From IMG/VR virus record IMGVR_UViG_3300020469_000085, positions 1 through 44,111 of that record: 44,111 bases of DNA; one strand, written 5' to 3'. Positions 26,013-35,700 of this stretch are shown piece after piece. The number at the start of each line of letters is the position of its first letter. The stretch's first letter is position 1. Origin of the DNA: a virus. The translations under genes were made by a program, and so were the position numbers. Under the pieces are notes generated by a model. It searched no databases. It saw only the letters and a list, made by a program, of their open reading frames with translations, and had not been told where the DNA came from.

Positions 26013-28349
26013 TTATACTTCTATTCCAATTGGATCGTTGATATCCAATACTACATCACTATTATGAATATTCTGTCCGTTTACTAAAGCCATAATTCGC
26101 ATACCGTTACCAAAAGCTGCCGTGGAACGCATACCCTGATATCTGCGTTTATCTATGCTTGTACCATCATACTTATAAGTTGTCATTGGAATATTACTTG
26201 ACTCCGCAACTACTTCAGCAGATGAAAAACAAATCAAATCCATTTCTTCTTTTGGGTACATAAATCTTTGAGTCGTTAATCCGGTCGGAAATGTTATAAC
26301 AAATCTGTTTTCGTCCGTGATAGATAATTGTTCAAGTGGATTAATGACTGCGTTGCTGTCAACTTGATGTCGTGTGGCAAATTTATGAACATCTGTGGGT
26401 TTTAAAATATCAAATTCTCTTGCAACAAATCTCCAAATATTTTTTGCAGTATATTCATCTGCAAGATAATCTTCTCTATCATATGGACTGAGAATATAAA
26501 ATGTTTTGCTATTATCTAAGTTTGATAGATTATATGTGTTGCCTGATTCGTCATAAACTGTATCTACCGTATTTTCTGCATTTTGCAAATTGGCCGCTTC
26601 CTGAGAAAAATAAACACCAGCATCCCTAGAATATATAGAATCTCTTGAACATGAATACATCGTATGTAATGGAAACTTTGAACCTTCATCTGTTCTTGTT
26701 ACACCGGTCTCATTATTTACAGTTCTTTGAACTGCAAGCCATGCATAATCATCTGCCTGATCGGATGCAGCATCATCGTGAATATATAAAAATATTCCTC
26801 TTTCTGTCATAGTAAGTCTATATGAAAATGGATATGACCCTTGTAAAACTGGTTCTGTTTTAGGAAATCTTTTAAACCAACCAGAACCCTTTTTCTTATT
26901 TCTAAATCGAAGAGATCGGTTGTTTATATATTTTTTAAATCCCGTTACAGAACTTGGAGCCGTATCAGAACCCCATGTAGCAGACCCATGTGAAGTAGTA
27001 GGTACATACAACGTCAACAATGGAAATTCTGTAACAGTTTTTGCAACAGATGTTCCAACACCAGAAGATACTGTCCCGCCTTCAATGTATTGTTGAGCAG
27101 TACTCCAAAGAGTGCCATCTAATGGAATTGTACAATTTGAGTTCATATATACTCTAAATTGAGTTAAACTGCCAACAATAAGTTTTACATAATATGTGTT
27201 TCCGTTTAATGGGTTTATCGTCGGAGAGATAGAACTAAAATGTACTGGTTGGCCGTCAGTATATCCATGTGCCGCAGAGGTGGTCACAATCACAGGACTC
27301 GTATTAGTGACATCAGAAATCGGGGTGGTAGAAGCAGTGTTAGCAATCGCTCCATCATATTGATTTGATGCGTATTGATCTAAAAACACAGGAAAATAAT
27401 ACTTTGGTTGTGAATTGTCTTCTGTTATAGTCCCTTGTATATAATATGGACCTGTGTTGGAAGGGTCTGAAAGAACAGTGACATCTTCAAATGTCAAATC
27501 TACACACTCTCCTGGCATCCTCAAAATAGATGTATCTACTGTAGAACCATTTTCCAGTGTTATTAATCCATTGGTTTCTGTTTGTGGACTAGAAATATCA
27601 CCAGATGCCAATAATTGATTTGAACAACCCACATTAACCTTAAACCATCCATACATAGGATTTGGAATACCAATTTGATCCTCCCAACCAGAACTCCCAC
27701 TAAAACCAGATGCTGGGAGAATAAAATTATCAGGCCTGTATACTGTGTCGGGATAGTAAGAATTTGGTTTGAACGCTTGTTCGTTTATTTGGTTGCCAGC
27801 AGAATAATGATAAAGTCCTAAAGAATCCATTCTCATATTTAATTGATATAATTCTTGAGCAAATTCTCTGTCACCCAATCCGGTCCCATGATTAAAATAA
27901 AGTCTCGGTCTCAAATCTAACTCAAAACGTATCCTATAATTTTGATCCAATCCCCTAGAAACTGTACCGTTATTGGGTAAAATATCATTTGTGGATTGAA
28001 ATAACATAACATGTTGAGAGGGCGCAGAAGGTGTTGACTGACTATAGTTAGCAGACCCAGAATATGTTCCCGAAAAATCGCCTGTTCTGTTGAGTGATAT
28101 TTCTTCAAAGAATTGTTTTGTTATGGGTACATTAGATGAATCTATTAATTCATTTCCGACATCTGGAGCTCCGTTAAACATACCCCAAGTATTTTTCATA
28201 TCTAACGCTAAGGCCATCATCATTCCACCCGACACGACTTCATTAGAGTCGATAGAAGCGGTTCCATCAATTTTAGTAAATCCAGTTCTGAGTCTACTCA
28301 TTCCATAATTTGAGAATGTAGCGAGATTTGTTATTTGCCGTTGAGCCAT
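26013..28349 (-). CDS. Virion structural protein, shortest member (about 778 residues) of the paralogous family
   Basis: Holds the core of the family with few insertions: RIRFELDLRPRLYFN near 140, WFKVNVG near 230, YPFSYRLTMTERGIFLYIHD and YAWLAVQRTVN (about 501-545), FPLHTMYSCSR, YILSPYDRED, RFVAREFDILKPTDVH (about 640), INPLEQLSI, LTTQRFMYPKEEMDLICFSSA, and RRYQGMRSTAAFGNGMRI near the end. Residues about 340-416 carry a beta module often seen in phage structural proteins (TTSAAHGYTDGQPVHF followed by NTYYV). The start is uncertain: TTG at 28358, ATG at 28355 and ATG at 28349 are all in frame. I prefer 28349 (MAQRQITNLA) because it is 10 bases after AGGA, while 28355 is only 4. It probably shows the ancestral layout of the family. 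Confidence 0.85.
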   Translation of the reverse strand: MAQRQITNLATFSNYGMSRLRTGFTKIDGTASIDSNEVVSGGMMMALALDMKNTWGMFNGAPDVGNELIDSSNVPITKQFFEEISLNRTGDFSGTYSGSANYSQSTPSAPSQHVMLFQSTNDILPNNGTVSRGLDQNYRIRFELDLRPRLYFNHGTGLGDREFAQELYQLNMRMDSLGLYHYSAGNQINEQAFKPNSYYPDTVYRPDNFILPASGFSGSSGWEDQIGIPNPMYGWFKVNVGCSNQLLASGDISSPQTETNGLITLENGSTVDTSILRMPGECVDLTFEDVTVLSDPSNTGPYYIQGTITEDNSQPKYYFPVFLDQYASNQYDGAIANTASTTPISDVTNTSPVIVTTSAAHGYTDGQPVHFSSISPTINPLNGNTYYVKLIVGSLTQFRVYMNSNCTIPLDGTLWSTAQQYIEGGTVSSGVGTSVAKTVTEFPLLTLYVPTTSHGSATWGSDTAPSSVTGFKKYINNRSLRFRNKKKGSGWFKRFPKTEPVLQGSYPFSYRLTMTERGIFLYIHDDAASDQADDYAWLAVQRTVNNETGVTRTDEGSKFPLHTMYSCSRDSIYSRDAGVYFSQEAANLQNAENTVDTVYDESGNTYNLSNLDNSKTFYILSPYDREDYLADEYTAKNIWRFVAREFDILKPTDVHKFATRHQVDSNAVINPLEQLSITDENRFVITFPTGLTTQRFMYPKEEMDLICFSSAEVVAESSNIPMTTYKYDGTSIDKRRYQGMRSTAAFGNGMRIMALVNGQNIHNSDVVLDINDPIGIEV

Positions 28350-28381
28350 TTGCATCAATTCCTAATATTTTAGTTCATACC

Positions 28382-28389
28382 TATTTATA
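28382..28389 (-). promoter_or_regulatory. T4-type late promoter octamer TATAAATA overlapping a stop codon
   Basis: Exact TATAAATA on the minus strand. It contains the TAA stop codon (28385-28387) of the glycine-rich gene and lies 33 bases before the ATG at 28349. Confidence 0.55.
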
Positions 28390-31327
28390 ACGGTTTTGTC
28401 CGTCTAAATAGTTTTGATAATTCCTTAGATACACACACATATGTACCAACAATCATAGATATAGGATATATAACTATATCTGCGAGAGTGGAACCAAATG
28501 ATCTTTTTCCATATATTTTATGTTTATAATAATCTACAACTCTTCTAGACGACCAATCAGATTTTGAAATAAGAGTATCAGCGATTACTTTGCCCCAGAT
28601 ATCATATCCTTCTTGCCAGATCATAGGTTGTTTTCTGTGCCAGGCCCGAAGTTTTTTAACTTCTGTGAAAGTCATTATACCACGATTCTCAGCCGCAGTA
28701 CAACAGTGTGATGGCTTGAGGTTAATATCCCACCACTTATCTTTTGGTTTCACCCACGTATGTGCTACAGTTGTTCCAGTACCATTCTGTGCATTACCTC
28801 TATAACCACAACTAAAATGAGTAGTATTTGTAGCTCCGCCGGAGTCGGAAAAAATACTTCTAGCAAGAGATTCCCATCCATCTTTAATCCAATAGACTTG
28901 TTTACTATCTATACCATCTTCAGAAGTTTCCCAAGCTACTGTCTTATATCCAAATAAATCTGGAAAATTACTAGAATTTAAAGCTTTGGGCGCACCAATC
29001 GTTCCACCACCAATTGTCCAATTACTATTATATCCACCCAATGCCATACCATTACCATTCAGATGATTAATTCGATGGGCAAGATGATGAGTTTGTACAC
29101 CAGAAGATGCCGAGTTGGTTTTATCAATTCGAACTGGGGAAAAAGTATTTGAGCTCAAGTAAAACCCACCCATACCAGTATATGTAATTGCCATATCAGC
29201 ACTTGCAAAAGAGTTCATTCCACCACTTTCATCGAGTTGCATTTGATTTCTACTTCTTACAAAAGATGCAAGTCTGTTAGATGCTGAAGCGGACCGACCT
29301 GTACCATCCAAATTTTGTGGTTTTAATACATATCTTTCTCTTGATGCCATTGTGAATTCTATTACACTTTTACTTCTGCTCAAAGTAAAAGTATTTGGCC
29401 CGCCGCCGCGATCAGTTGGAACAGCAGTAGATGGCACTTTTGTAAATGTCGCTGTGTTATTATACGATCCTCTATGTGTCAATTCAAACTTAACAGGACA
29501 TGTTGGAATAAACCAATTATCTACTTCTTCGTAGTCGGTCTCCTCTCTGGGCATATAAACGCCGGTCACCTGTTCTACATCCAAAGATGTATCTGGATTT
29601 TCATATAATTTTTCTAAAATAGGACTATTCAAAAATATTTTTTGCGCCAATGCTTTTACTTTTACTGATTTTTTTCCTATGTGACAGAAGGTTGTTTTCA
29701 TAGGTACATCGCCATTTTTTCCAATTCTTGCACTAAATCTTAATCGGTACATTTTTGGATTGTTTACATCATTCGATCCCATTACGTCAATAGTTCTGGC
29801 AGAAGTCATTGCTCCTTGAAATGTTGTCTCTCCGCGAACGGAATAACTTCGTGCATAAGAAGATGATAAAATATTACCGAATTCATCTTCCAGTATCCAG
29901 CCAGGATGACTCAATTTGGAATGAGAATGTCCATAAGACCCAATTATTTGCACAACTCCATTTCCACCATAACCAGATTCAGAAATTCGAGTATTGGACA
30001 TACCGTCATAATCATCAGAAGCAGTTTCGGGATCAAAATCTTGATAATAATTAATAGAACTTTTTCCACCAGCGCCAACATTGATATTTACAATATCGCC
30101 CCCATTTACTTCAAAATCCCCAAAATATCCTGTCACCCCACTCTGTCCTGCTTGGGTTCCTGTATAACCAGTTTCATCAGATCCACGACCCCCATGTTGC
30201 CCTGCGGCGCCACCAACACCAAATGAGCTATCCGGCACCTGTGTTATATCTATTTGTCGTTCTCCAGCATATGTATATTCAATTCCTGGCGTGCCGCCTG
30301 TGCCGAACAGAGAATCTTCACCAAGGCCACTTTCGCGATTCGTAGCATGCCCACGAAGTTCTTTAGGACGGCCAATGTTATGCAAAATGTTAATAGGAAA
30401 ATTATTTCTTCCAAAAGAAATACTACCATTATCAGGAACCATTGTATCAGATATTATATATTCTGTCGGCGTTTCAGCTGATTTGTTTTCATATGAAGTT
30501 GCAAAACCACCAGTTACAATAGGATTTTCTGCTGTTGATAATGTCTGATCGTATTCATTACCAGACTTGATAACTCCACCATCTTTAGAGACATCCCCTC
30601 CACCAGCGCCACCGGTCAGATTTATAGATGCAGTTTCCAACCAAACGGAGGAATTTCCACCATCATAACCATTTTCTACAATACCTTTTGTTTTTTTATT
30701 TTTTAATTGATCACCAGACACAATAGTTTTCTGGACACTACCAGAACCACCACCAGAAACTATCATAATCTTGAGTCTTTTGAATTTTTTAGGTACTATC
30801 ATTTGCCAGTGACCAGAAGTAAAACTAGTTGTAGGCAATCCCAAATTTTTTGCGACAGTAGAAGTATTTTCTAAAATTCTTTCATATCTTAAATCTTCGC
30901 CCAGCTCGCTTCCAATATCAAATTTCAATGGAGGGATAGATATTGTTGCTTGTTCATTAAAAACTGGTATTGTCATTGAAGCTTCAGTATCATCGCGTCC
31001 TACATATTCATTAGTCGAATCTTTTACTCCATCCCAATTCTCAACACCCTTTCCAAAAAGATGAAACGAGTCTGTACAAAGTTCTGGAATTGGCCAGTAA
31101 TATTCAGATTGTAATCCAGATCCATGAAAATCTGACCATTTTATTTCTCTAGGAATACCAACAGATCTATATAATGGGATATTTCTATTACTGACAAAAT
31201 CTTTTACATTTCCATTTGGATGAGCCCTATAATATTCACTTATTGCATGAGATGCAGTGTTTTTTTCTGGACTAAAATTTACAACAATTTCAGATAATGA
31301 TATTTTTCCTGATTTTGGTATCGCCAT
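28385..31327 (-). CDS. Glycine-rich tail fibre / adhesin-like protein, 980 residues
   Basis: The N-terminus (IPKSGKISLSEIVVNF, then ISEYYR and, near 85, IPREIKWSDFHG) is a layout I know from fibre proteins of T4-like marine phages (SGxISLSDV ... ISLSDF). Residues about 186-466 are a glycine-rich region (MIVSGGGSGS, NLTGGAGGGD, GVGGAAGQHGGRGSD, VNINVGAGGKSS, GYGGNGVVQIIGS) like the glycine-rich domains of phage adhesins. Near 883-920 is a segment with RAWHRKQPMIWQEGYDIWGK, followed by a hydrophobic stretch (IVIYPISMIVGTYVCV) before a basic end. Together these suggest a receptor-binding fibre. It lies between the 396-residue fibre-like protein and the shortest paralogue. The ATG at 31327 follows AAAGAG. 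Confidence 0.8.
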   Translation of the reverse strand: MAIPKSGKISLSEIVVNFSPEKNTASHAISEYYRAHPNGNVKDFVSNRNIPLYRSVGIPREIKWSDFHGSGLQSEYYWPIPELCTDSFHLFGKGVENWDGVKDSTNEYVGRDDTEASMTIPVFNEQATISIPPLKFDIGSELGEDLRYERILENTSTVAKNLGLPTTSFTSGHWQMIVPKKFKRLKIMIVSGGGSGSVQKTIVSGDQLKNKKTKGIVENGYDGGNSSVWLETASINLTGGAGGGDVSKDGGVIKSGNEYDQTLSTAENPIVTGGFATSYENKSAETPTEYIISDTMVPDNGSISFGRNNFPINILHNIGRPKELRGHATNRESGLGEDSLFGTGGTPGIEYTYAGERQIDITQVPDSSFGVGGAAGQHGGRGSDETGYTGTQAGQSGVTGYFGDFEVNGGDIVNINVGAGGKSSINYYQDFDPETASDDYDGMSNTRISESGYGGNGVVQIIGSYGHSHSKLSHPGWILEDEFGNILSSSYARSYSVRGETTFQGAMTSARTIDVMGSNDVNNPKMYRLRFSARIGKNGDVPMKTTFCHIGKKSVKVKALAQKIFLNSPILEKLYENPDTSLDVEQVTGVYMPREETDYEEVDNWFIPTCPVKFELTHRGSYNNTATFTKVPSTAVPTDRGGGPNTFTLSRSKSVIEFTMASRERYVLKPQNLDGTGRSASASNRLASFVRSRNQMQLDESGGMNSFASADMAITYTGMGGFYLSSNTFSPVRIDKTNSASSGVQTHHLAHRINHLNGNGMALGGYNSNWTIGGGTIGAPKALNSSNFPDLFGYKTVAWETSEDGIDSKQVYWIKDGWESLARSIFSDSGGATNTTHFSCGYRGNAQNGTGTTVAHTWVKPKDKWWDINLKPSHCCTAAENRGIMTFTEVKKLRAWHRKQPMIWQEGYDIWGKVIADTLISKSDWSSRRVVDYYKHKIYGKRSFGSTLADIVIYPISMIVGTYVCVSKELSKLFRRTKPL

Positions 31328-31346
31328 GTTTTGTACTCTTTTTGTT

Positions 31347-31354
31347 TATTTATG
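31347..31354 (-). promoter_or_regulatory. Late-promoter-like octamer CATAAATA overlapping a stop codon
   Basis: The minus strand reads CATAAATA, one base off TATAAATA, and includes the TAA stop codon (31350-31352) of the upstream gene. It lies 20 bases before the ATG at 31327. Confidence 0.45.
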
Positions 31355-32540
31355 CAACAGAACCAATATATGCTACAATATCTCCGGTGCAAGTAATCCG
31401 CCTTGAAGTCCCTGCAGCCCCTTGCACTTTTAAATCACCATCGTTTATGTCTAGTCCATTATTCATACTATCACCATCGACCTTATTTCGTCTCACAAAA
31501 CCGCCATTATTATTATAATCATCTGCAATGGGTTTCAAGAGACCATAAACAATATTTATTGCATCTATGATAGTAGTTCCATTTAAACCATCACTTAAAT
31601 CTGAGACAGTTCCAACATCTTCTATTTTAGTTCTCTTCTCTATATCAGCACGTAATGCGTCGAGTTTTATTTCAATTTCGCCATCTAGTCTGTCATCCAA
31701 TGTTCTAATTTCATTATCCAATAACCTAACATTGGTCACAATATTTGCAGAAGTTGCATAATCATTCTCTGCATCGGGAACCATAGTACCCTGTACACTA
31801 TCAACACCCAAAGATGTAATAATATTTTGTATTTTGATTAAATTCAATTCTACAGCAGTTGTGTTTGCAAGTTGGGCGTCTGTATTAGTTTTAATTCTCT
31901 GATCGAGAATCACCATATTCTTTTTGATATTTGCACTGCCATCCAATTCTGTTGTCAAATAGTTTACCGTACTATCAGACCAATCAAATTTAGCCGTAGA
32001 GTCACTGCCTACAGTGGCTATCAGAGTGTCTAATAAATCTGCCTTAGTCTTGGTGGCCGCATCCAATAAGGACACCGCGCCCTGCAAATTGTTAGCAGTA
32101 CTAAGATAATTACTACCAACCATAGTATTAAATGTTCCATTAGAAAGTATGCCTAAAGATGTTTGGGTTAAATCCAATTCAGATTGAATTGCAGAATCTG
32201 CGGCTTTTCTATCAATAACTTCTTTGTCTATTTGTGAGTCAGTATTTTTCTTTTGATAATCATAATTATTGTTGATAGCTGAAACTAAATCTACAGCACT
32301 TATGTCTGATTTGAGAAGTGACAAATTACCAATAATTTGCGTGTTTTGATCTGCATGGGCATCGACTTCATTGATTGCGTTCACAATAGAAACTTTACTA
32401 TCGGTGTTTAGAAGTCCTAGATCACCAATGTTTTGTCTTCCGGCCTCTGTGTGAAGGATCATAGAATTGGTTTTTTTGCGCCATTCTTCGAATGTATCTG
32501 TATTTAAAACAGATACCAGTGTTGGATATTCTACGGCCAT
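31350..32540 (-). CDS. Tail fibre-like protein, 396 residues
   Basis: Starts MAVEYPTLVSVLNTDTFEEWRKKTNSMI; the NTDTFEEWRKKTN segment is a fibre N-terminal motif I know from T4-like marine phages. The middle is a long series of short helical and beta turns with a repeating LLD or LGLLNTD pattern (SAVDLVSAINN, GSNYLSTANNLQGAVSLLD, IVTNVRLLDNEI, LDDRLDGEIEIKLDALRADI), as in trimeric fibre shafts. Near the end RNKVDGDSMNNGLDINDGDL looks like the GDxM.G.L.I motif of fibre collars. The ATG at 32540 is one base past the stop of the small coiled-coil gene and follows GGAG. Function as a trimeric fibre or connector is inferred. Confidence 0.8.
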   Translation of the reverse strand: MAVEYPTLVSVLNTDTFEEWRKKTNSMILHTEAGRQNIGDLGLLNTDSKVSIVNAINEVDAHADQNTQIIGNLSLLKSDISAVDLVSAINNNYDYQKKNTDSQIDKEVIDRKAADSAIQSELDLTQTSLGILSNGTFNTMVGSNYLSTANNLQGAVSLLDAATKTKADLLDTLIATVGSDSTAKFDWSDSTVNYLTTELDGSANIKKNMVILDQRIKTNTDAQLANTTAVELNLIKIQNIITSLGVDSVQGTMVPDAENDYATSANIVTNVRLLDNEIRTLDDRLDGEIEIKLDALRADIEKRTKIEDVGTVSDLSDGLNGTTIIDAINIVYGLLKPIADDYNNNGGFVRRNKVDGDSMNNGLDINDGDLKVQGAAGTSRRITCTGDIVAYIGSVA

Positions 32541-32541
32541 T

Positions 32542-32751
32542 TTATTTTTTCTCCAATATCTTTATTAAAAGTTCTTTTATTTCTGACATCTCATTTTGCA
32601 AATCTCGGATATCTTCTTTTGTTTGTCTTTGTGCATTAATTTTTGTCATATACTGTTTATAAGATTTAATATCTGTATTGATAATTGCATTTGTAGAACT
32701 ATCTCTCACATAATTTTCGTGATCTTGTACTTTTATTTTTTCTTTTTTCAT
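32542..32751 (-). CDS. Small coiled-coil protein, 69 residues
   Basis: A short, strongly charged protein: basic N-terminus (MKKEKIKVQDHENYVRDSS), then TNAIINTDIKSYKQYM, then a probable coiled coil at residues about 40-69 (DIRDLQNEMSEIKELLIKIL). Small genes with the NAIINTD and terminal coiled-coil layout accompany the DUF4815 gene in T4-like marine phages as far as I recall. Its stop and start are 1 and 2 bases from the neighbouring genes, so it is in the same operon. It could be a small structural or assembly factor; this is not shown by the sequence. Confidence 0.75.
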   Translation of the reverse strand: MKKEKIKVQDHENYVRDSSTNAIINTDIKSYKQYMTKINAQRQTKEDIRDLQNEMSEIKELLIKILEKK

Positions 32752-32753
32752 CT

Positions 32754-35700
32754 TTAACTCGCCAATGCAATTATTCTTAGGTCTTTTACTTTTGGTACAA
32801 TAGATGAATTTTCAGTTGACATAACAATTTTTACCGAAACAGAAGTAAATTCTGGTAAATTTTGCACATCAAATTCAAACTCTTTGAAATCATCTCCGTT
32901 TATAGAATTGACGTCATAGACATCTGGTCTTTCCATTAATACCCAAGGCCGGTCAACAAAAACTTGTTCTTCTGAAGTTTTGATTCTATAGTAAAAATCA
33001 ATATCACATGGCGACTGTTTATTTACAGACGCAACGGTCTTCAGAGATGTGGACGACTGTTCTAGTGTGACTTCCTTTGTTATATATTTAGTTGCAATGG
33101 AACCGTTAGTTGGTTCCGTTTCTGCAATAAATCCAGTATTGACATATCCTCTCTGTCCAACAGTTGCGTTTGAAGGGCTGTTCGTTTTATTTGATATAAG
33201 AATTGCACTCATTCTTTGTGTATCAACAACAGGAGAAATATTATCAAATTCGCTTATCAGATTTAATTTTATTGCCAGAGATTTTTTGTCTAATGCAGTA
33301 CCGGATCTGTTAAAAAGGTTTTCATTTTTATTTGTTGCCATCATCATCGGAGAAGAAAATTCTATATTTTGATTGGGTACAAAATACTGATAATTTGCAT
33401 CCTTAATTCCTGGCACTTTGTTGGAATCTTGTGATGTTCCAGACAATCCTCTAAATTGTGCAGTAATATCAGTATTTGGCAATTCTATTGTTTGAATAGT
33501 CGGTTTAATCAAATCATATTTAAAATTACTTTTAAATCTAGGTAAAAATCCGGTATTACTTTTTGGAGTGTATGTATTAGTTACTGTTGGCAATTCAGCT
33601 GCAGAATATGCAATACTTTGAGAAGACGATCCCTGTTTATAAAAACTATTTCTCATATCAATAGTGAATGTATTATAAGTTGTTTCAGTAACTAAGTGGT
33701 CGCCGTTCAAAGACTCTGATGGAAATACATCATATGTTCCATGAAAATCTGATAAAGTAACATAATTATATCCTTGTCCAGACCACCGGTCTGTTGGAAC
33801 AAATCCAGAAGTGTCATTAACATTAAATGTAATTTTTGATGAATTTTCAGTTATTTTCATACTCTGTGGACTAAATTCTCTTGACCATAGATCGTTATTA
33901 TTATCATCATATTCTGTATTTTCTAGTATTACTTCGCCACGGGCTGATGTATCAAATACAGCTCTGTGTACTCTAAATTTCAAATCTTCCATTTGATCAG
34001 CTGTCCAAGTAGACGCATTTTGAGATTTAAAGAACACGCCCGCATGGGGTTGAGCAGAGATTGTTCCACTACCATCAACGGCTTCTTGTCCCATCCTAGA
34101 AATATGACATCTATAACCCTGAGTGTCTGCTAGGATAACAATACAATATTCTGTTTGATCTTGTACATAAATTGGAGAAGGGAATACAAACTGAGTCGGT
34201 GTTGTACCTAATTCAGAAATATTTACATCTTTTGGATATAAGACTTTTTCGCCCAAAATCTTAGGGCCAGGATATCCGTTTACAGTGTGTCTAATTTGAC
34301 ATGTAACAGGTTTAAAATCGTCTTTAGTGGAAAAGAATAGGTCTACGGCACTAATAAACATACCACCATCCATATCAACCATAATTGTCTGTGCAAGTGG
34401 ATCATACCAGCCACCACTCTGAAAAACTTGATTTATTGGCGGAAGCCGTTGACTAATAGGTTCTTCGTCACTAACATCGGTGACTGTAAATTCCGGAACT
34501 CTTGTCAAGACGATTTGATCAGCAACAGTTTCTATAATACCAGTTGCAGCATATGTTGTTTGTCCTTCTGTGCCTGCATCAGATGCATTGTTTAATTGAT
34601 CTGACATTCTAAAAATTCTTTCGCCAGTTTTAAATCTTATATTTGCACTATTGGGTAATGAGAATATTCCAGAAATAAATCCAGATTCATCCGTTTTTAG
34701 ATCTGAATTTGCCGCTACTACATTATCCCCAGCAGGCAATGTTCCTACACGTTTTTCAGAAAGACCAGTTGGACTATCTGGATCCGGCCACCTAACAGTC
34801 ATTTGTTCGCCAGTAGTATACGAACCCTCGCGACTACCAAATTGTGCAAATACATTATCTGGTCCTACATGCAATGTAATAGTGGTTGAATCGATCCAAT
34901 CAACATCGTATACATTAACTTTATGTTCGCTGGTGTCTCCTACCAAACCAACATTTCCTCTATTGTCTACTATCACATCTCTATTATTTTTAAACCACTC
35001 GGCAATAACCTCATTGGTATCCGTAAATGTGAATTTTCTAGTACTTTCACAAAACTCTGAAACTGCTACTCCATCAAAATACGCATACAATTTTGTATTT
35101 GGTTTCATTTTTTCAGCAGAGAAATAAACATTTCTTGAACGAATATAAGGAATCACTTCAGTTTTCAGAGTTTTGGTCCCGTAACTTTCTCTTTTATCTA
35201 AAGGCGCCACGGTTGTCTGTTGTCCTGTGCGAGTTTTTGTACCCACTCTTTTTTGTTGTGTTGTTCTTGTCGAAGTTCTAGGCACACCGAAGTTGGTCAA
35301 TCCCCGCGAAATTTTAAAAGCTTTATTTTGGGCCCATGAATTTTTTGTAACAGTAGTTCGGCCAGTTTCTACACCGGTCCAGTTATTTTCCCACTCCCCC
35401 CATTCTGTACCCATGACTCCATCGGCAGGAAGTAAATGTTCAAATACCTCATATTCATCTCTTTTATCTGTCACGATATCGGGAGCCTGATTAGTTTCTT
35501 TCCAATCATCAGTCGAAGGGAAAAGTTGCAAACTTCCTCTAAATGAGAAAATAGCAAATGGATTTACGTTAATAGTTTTAGATGATTTTTCTTGTGCCAT
35601 AATCTGTTCACTGGTATATGGCAAGTAAATTTTCTGTTCTTTAAGAGCATATCCACTAGATTCTACAGTGTTGATAGCAAGATTGATATTTTTTGATGTG

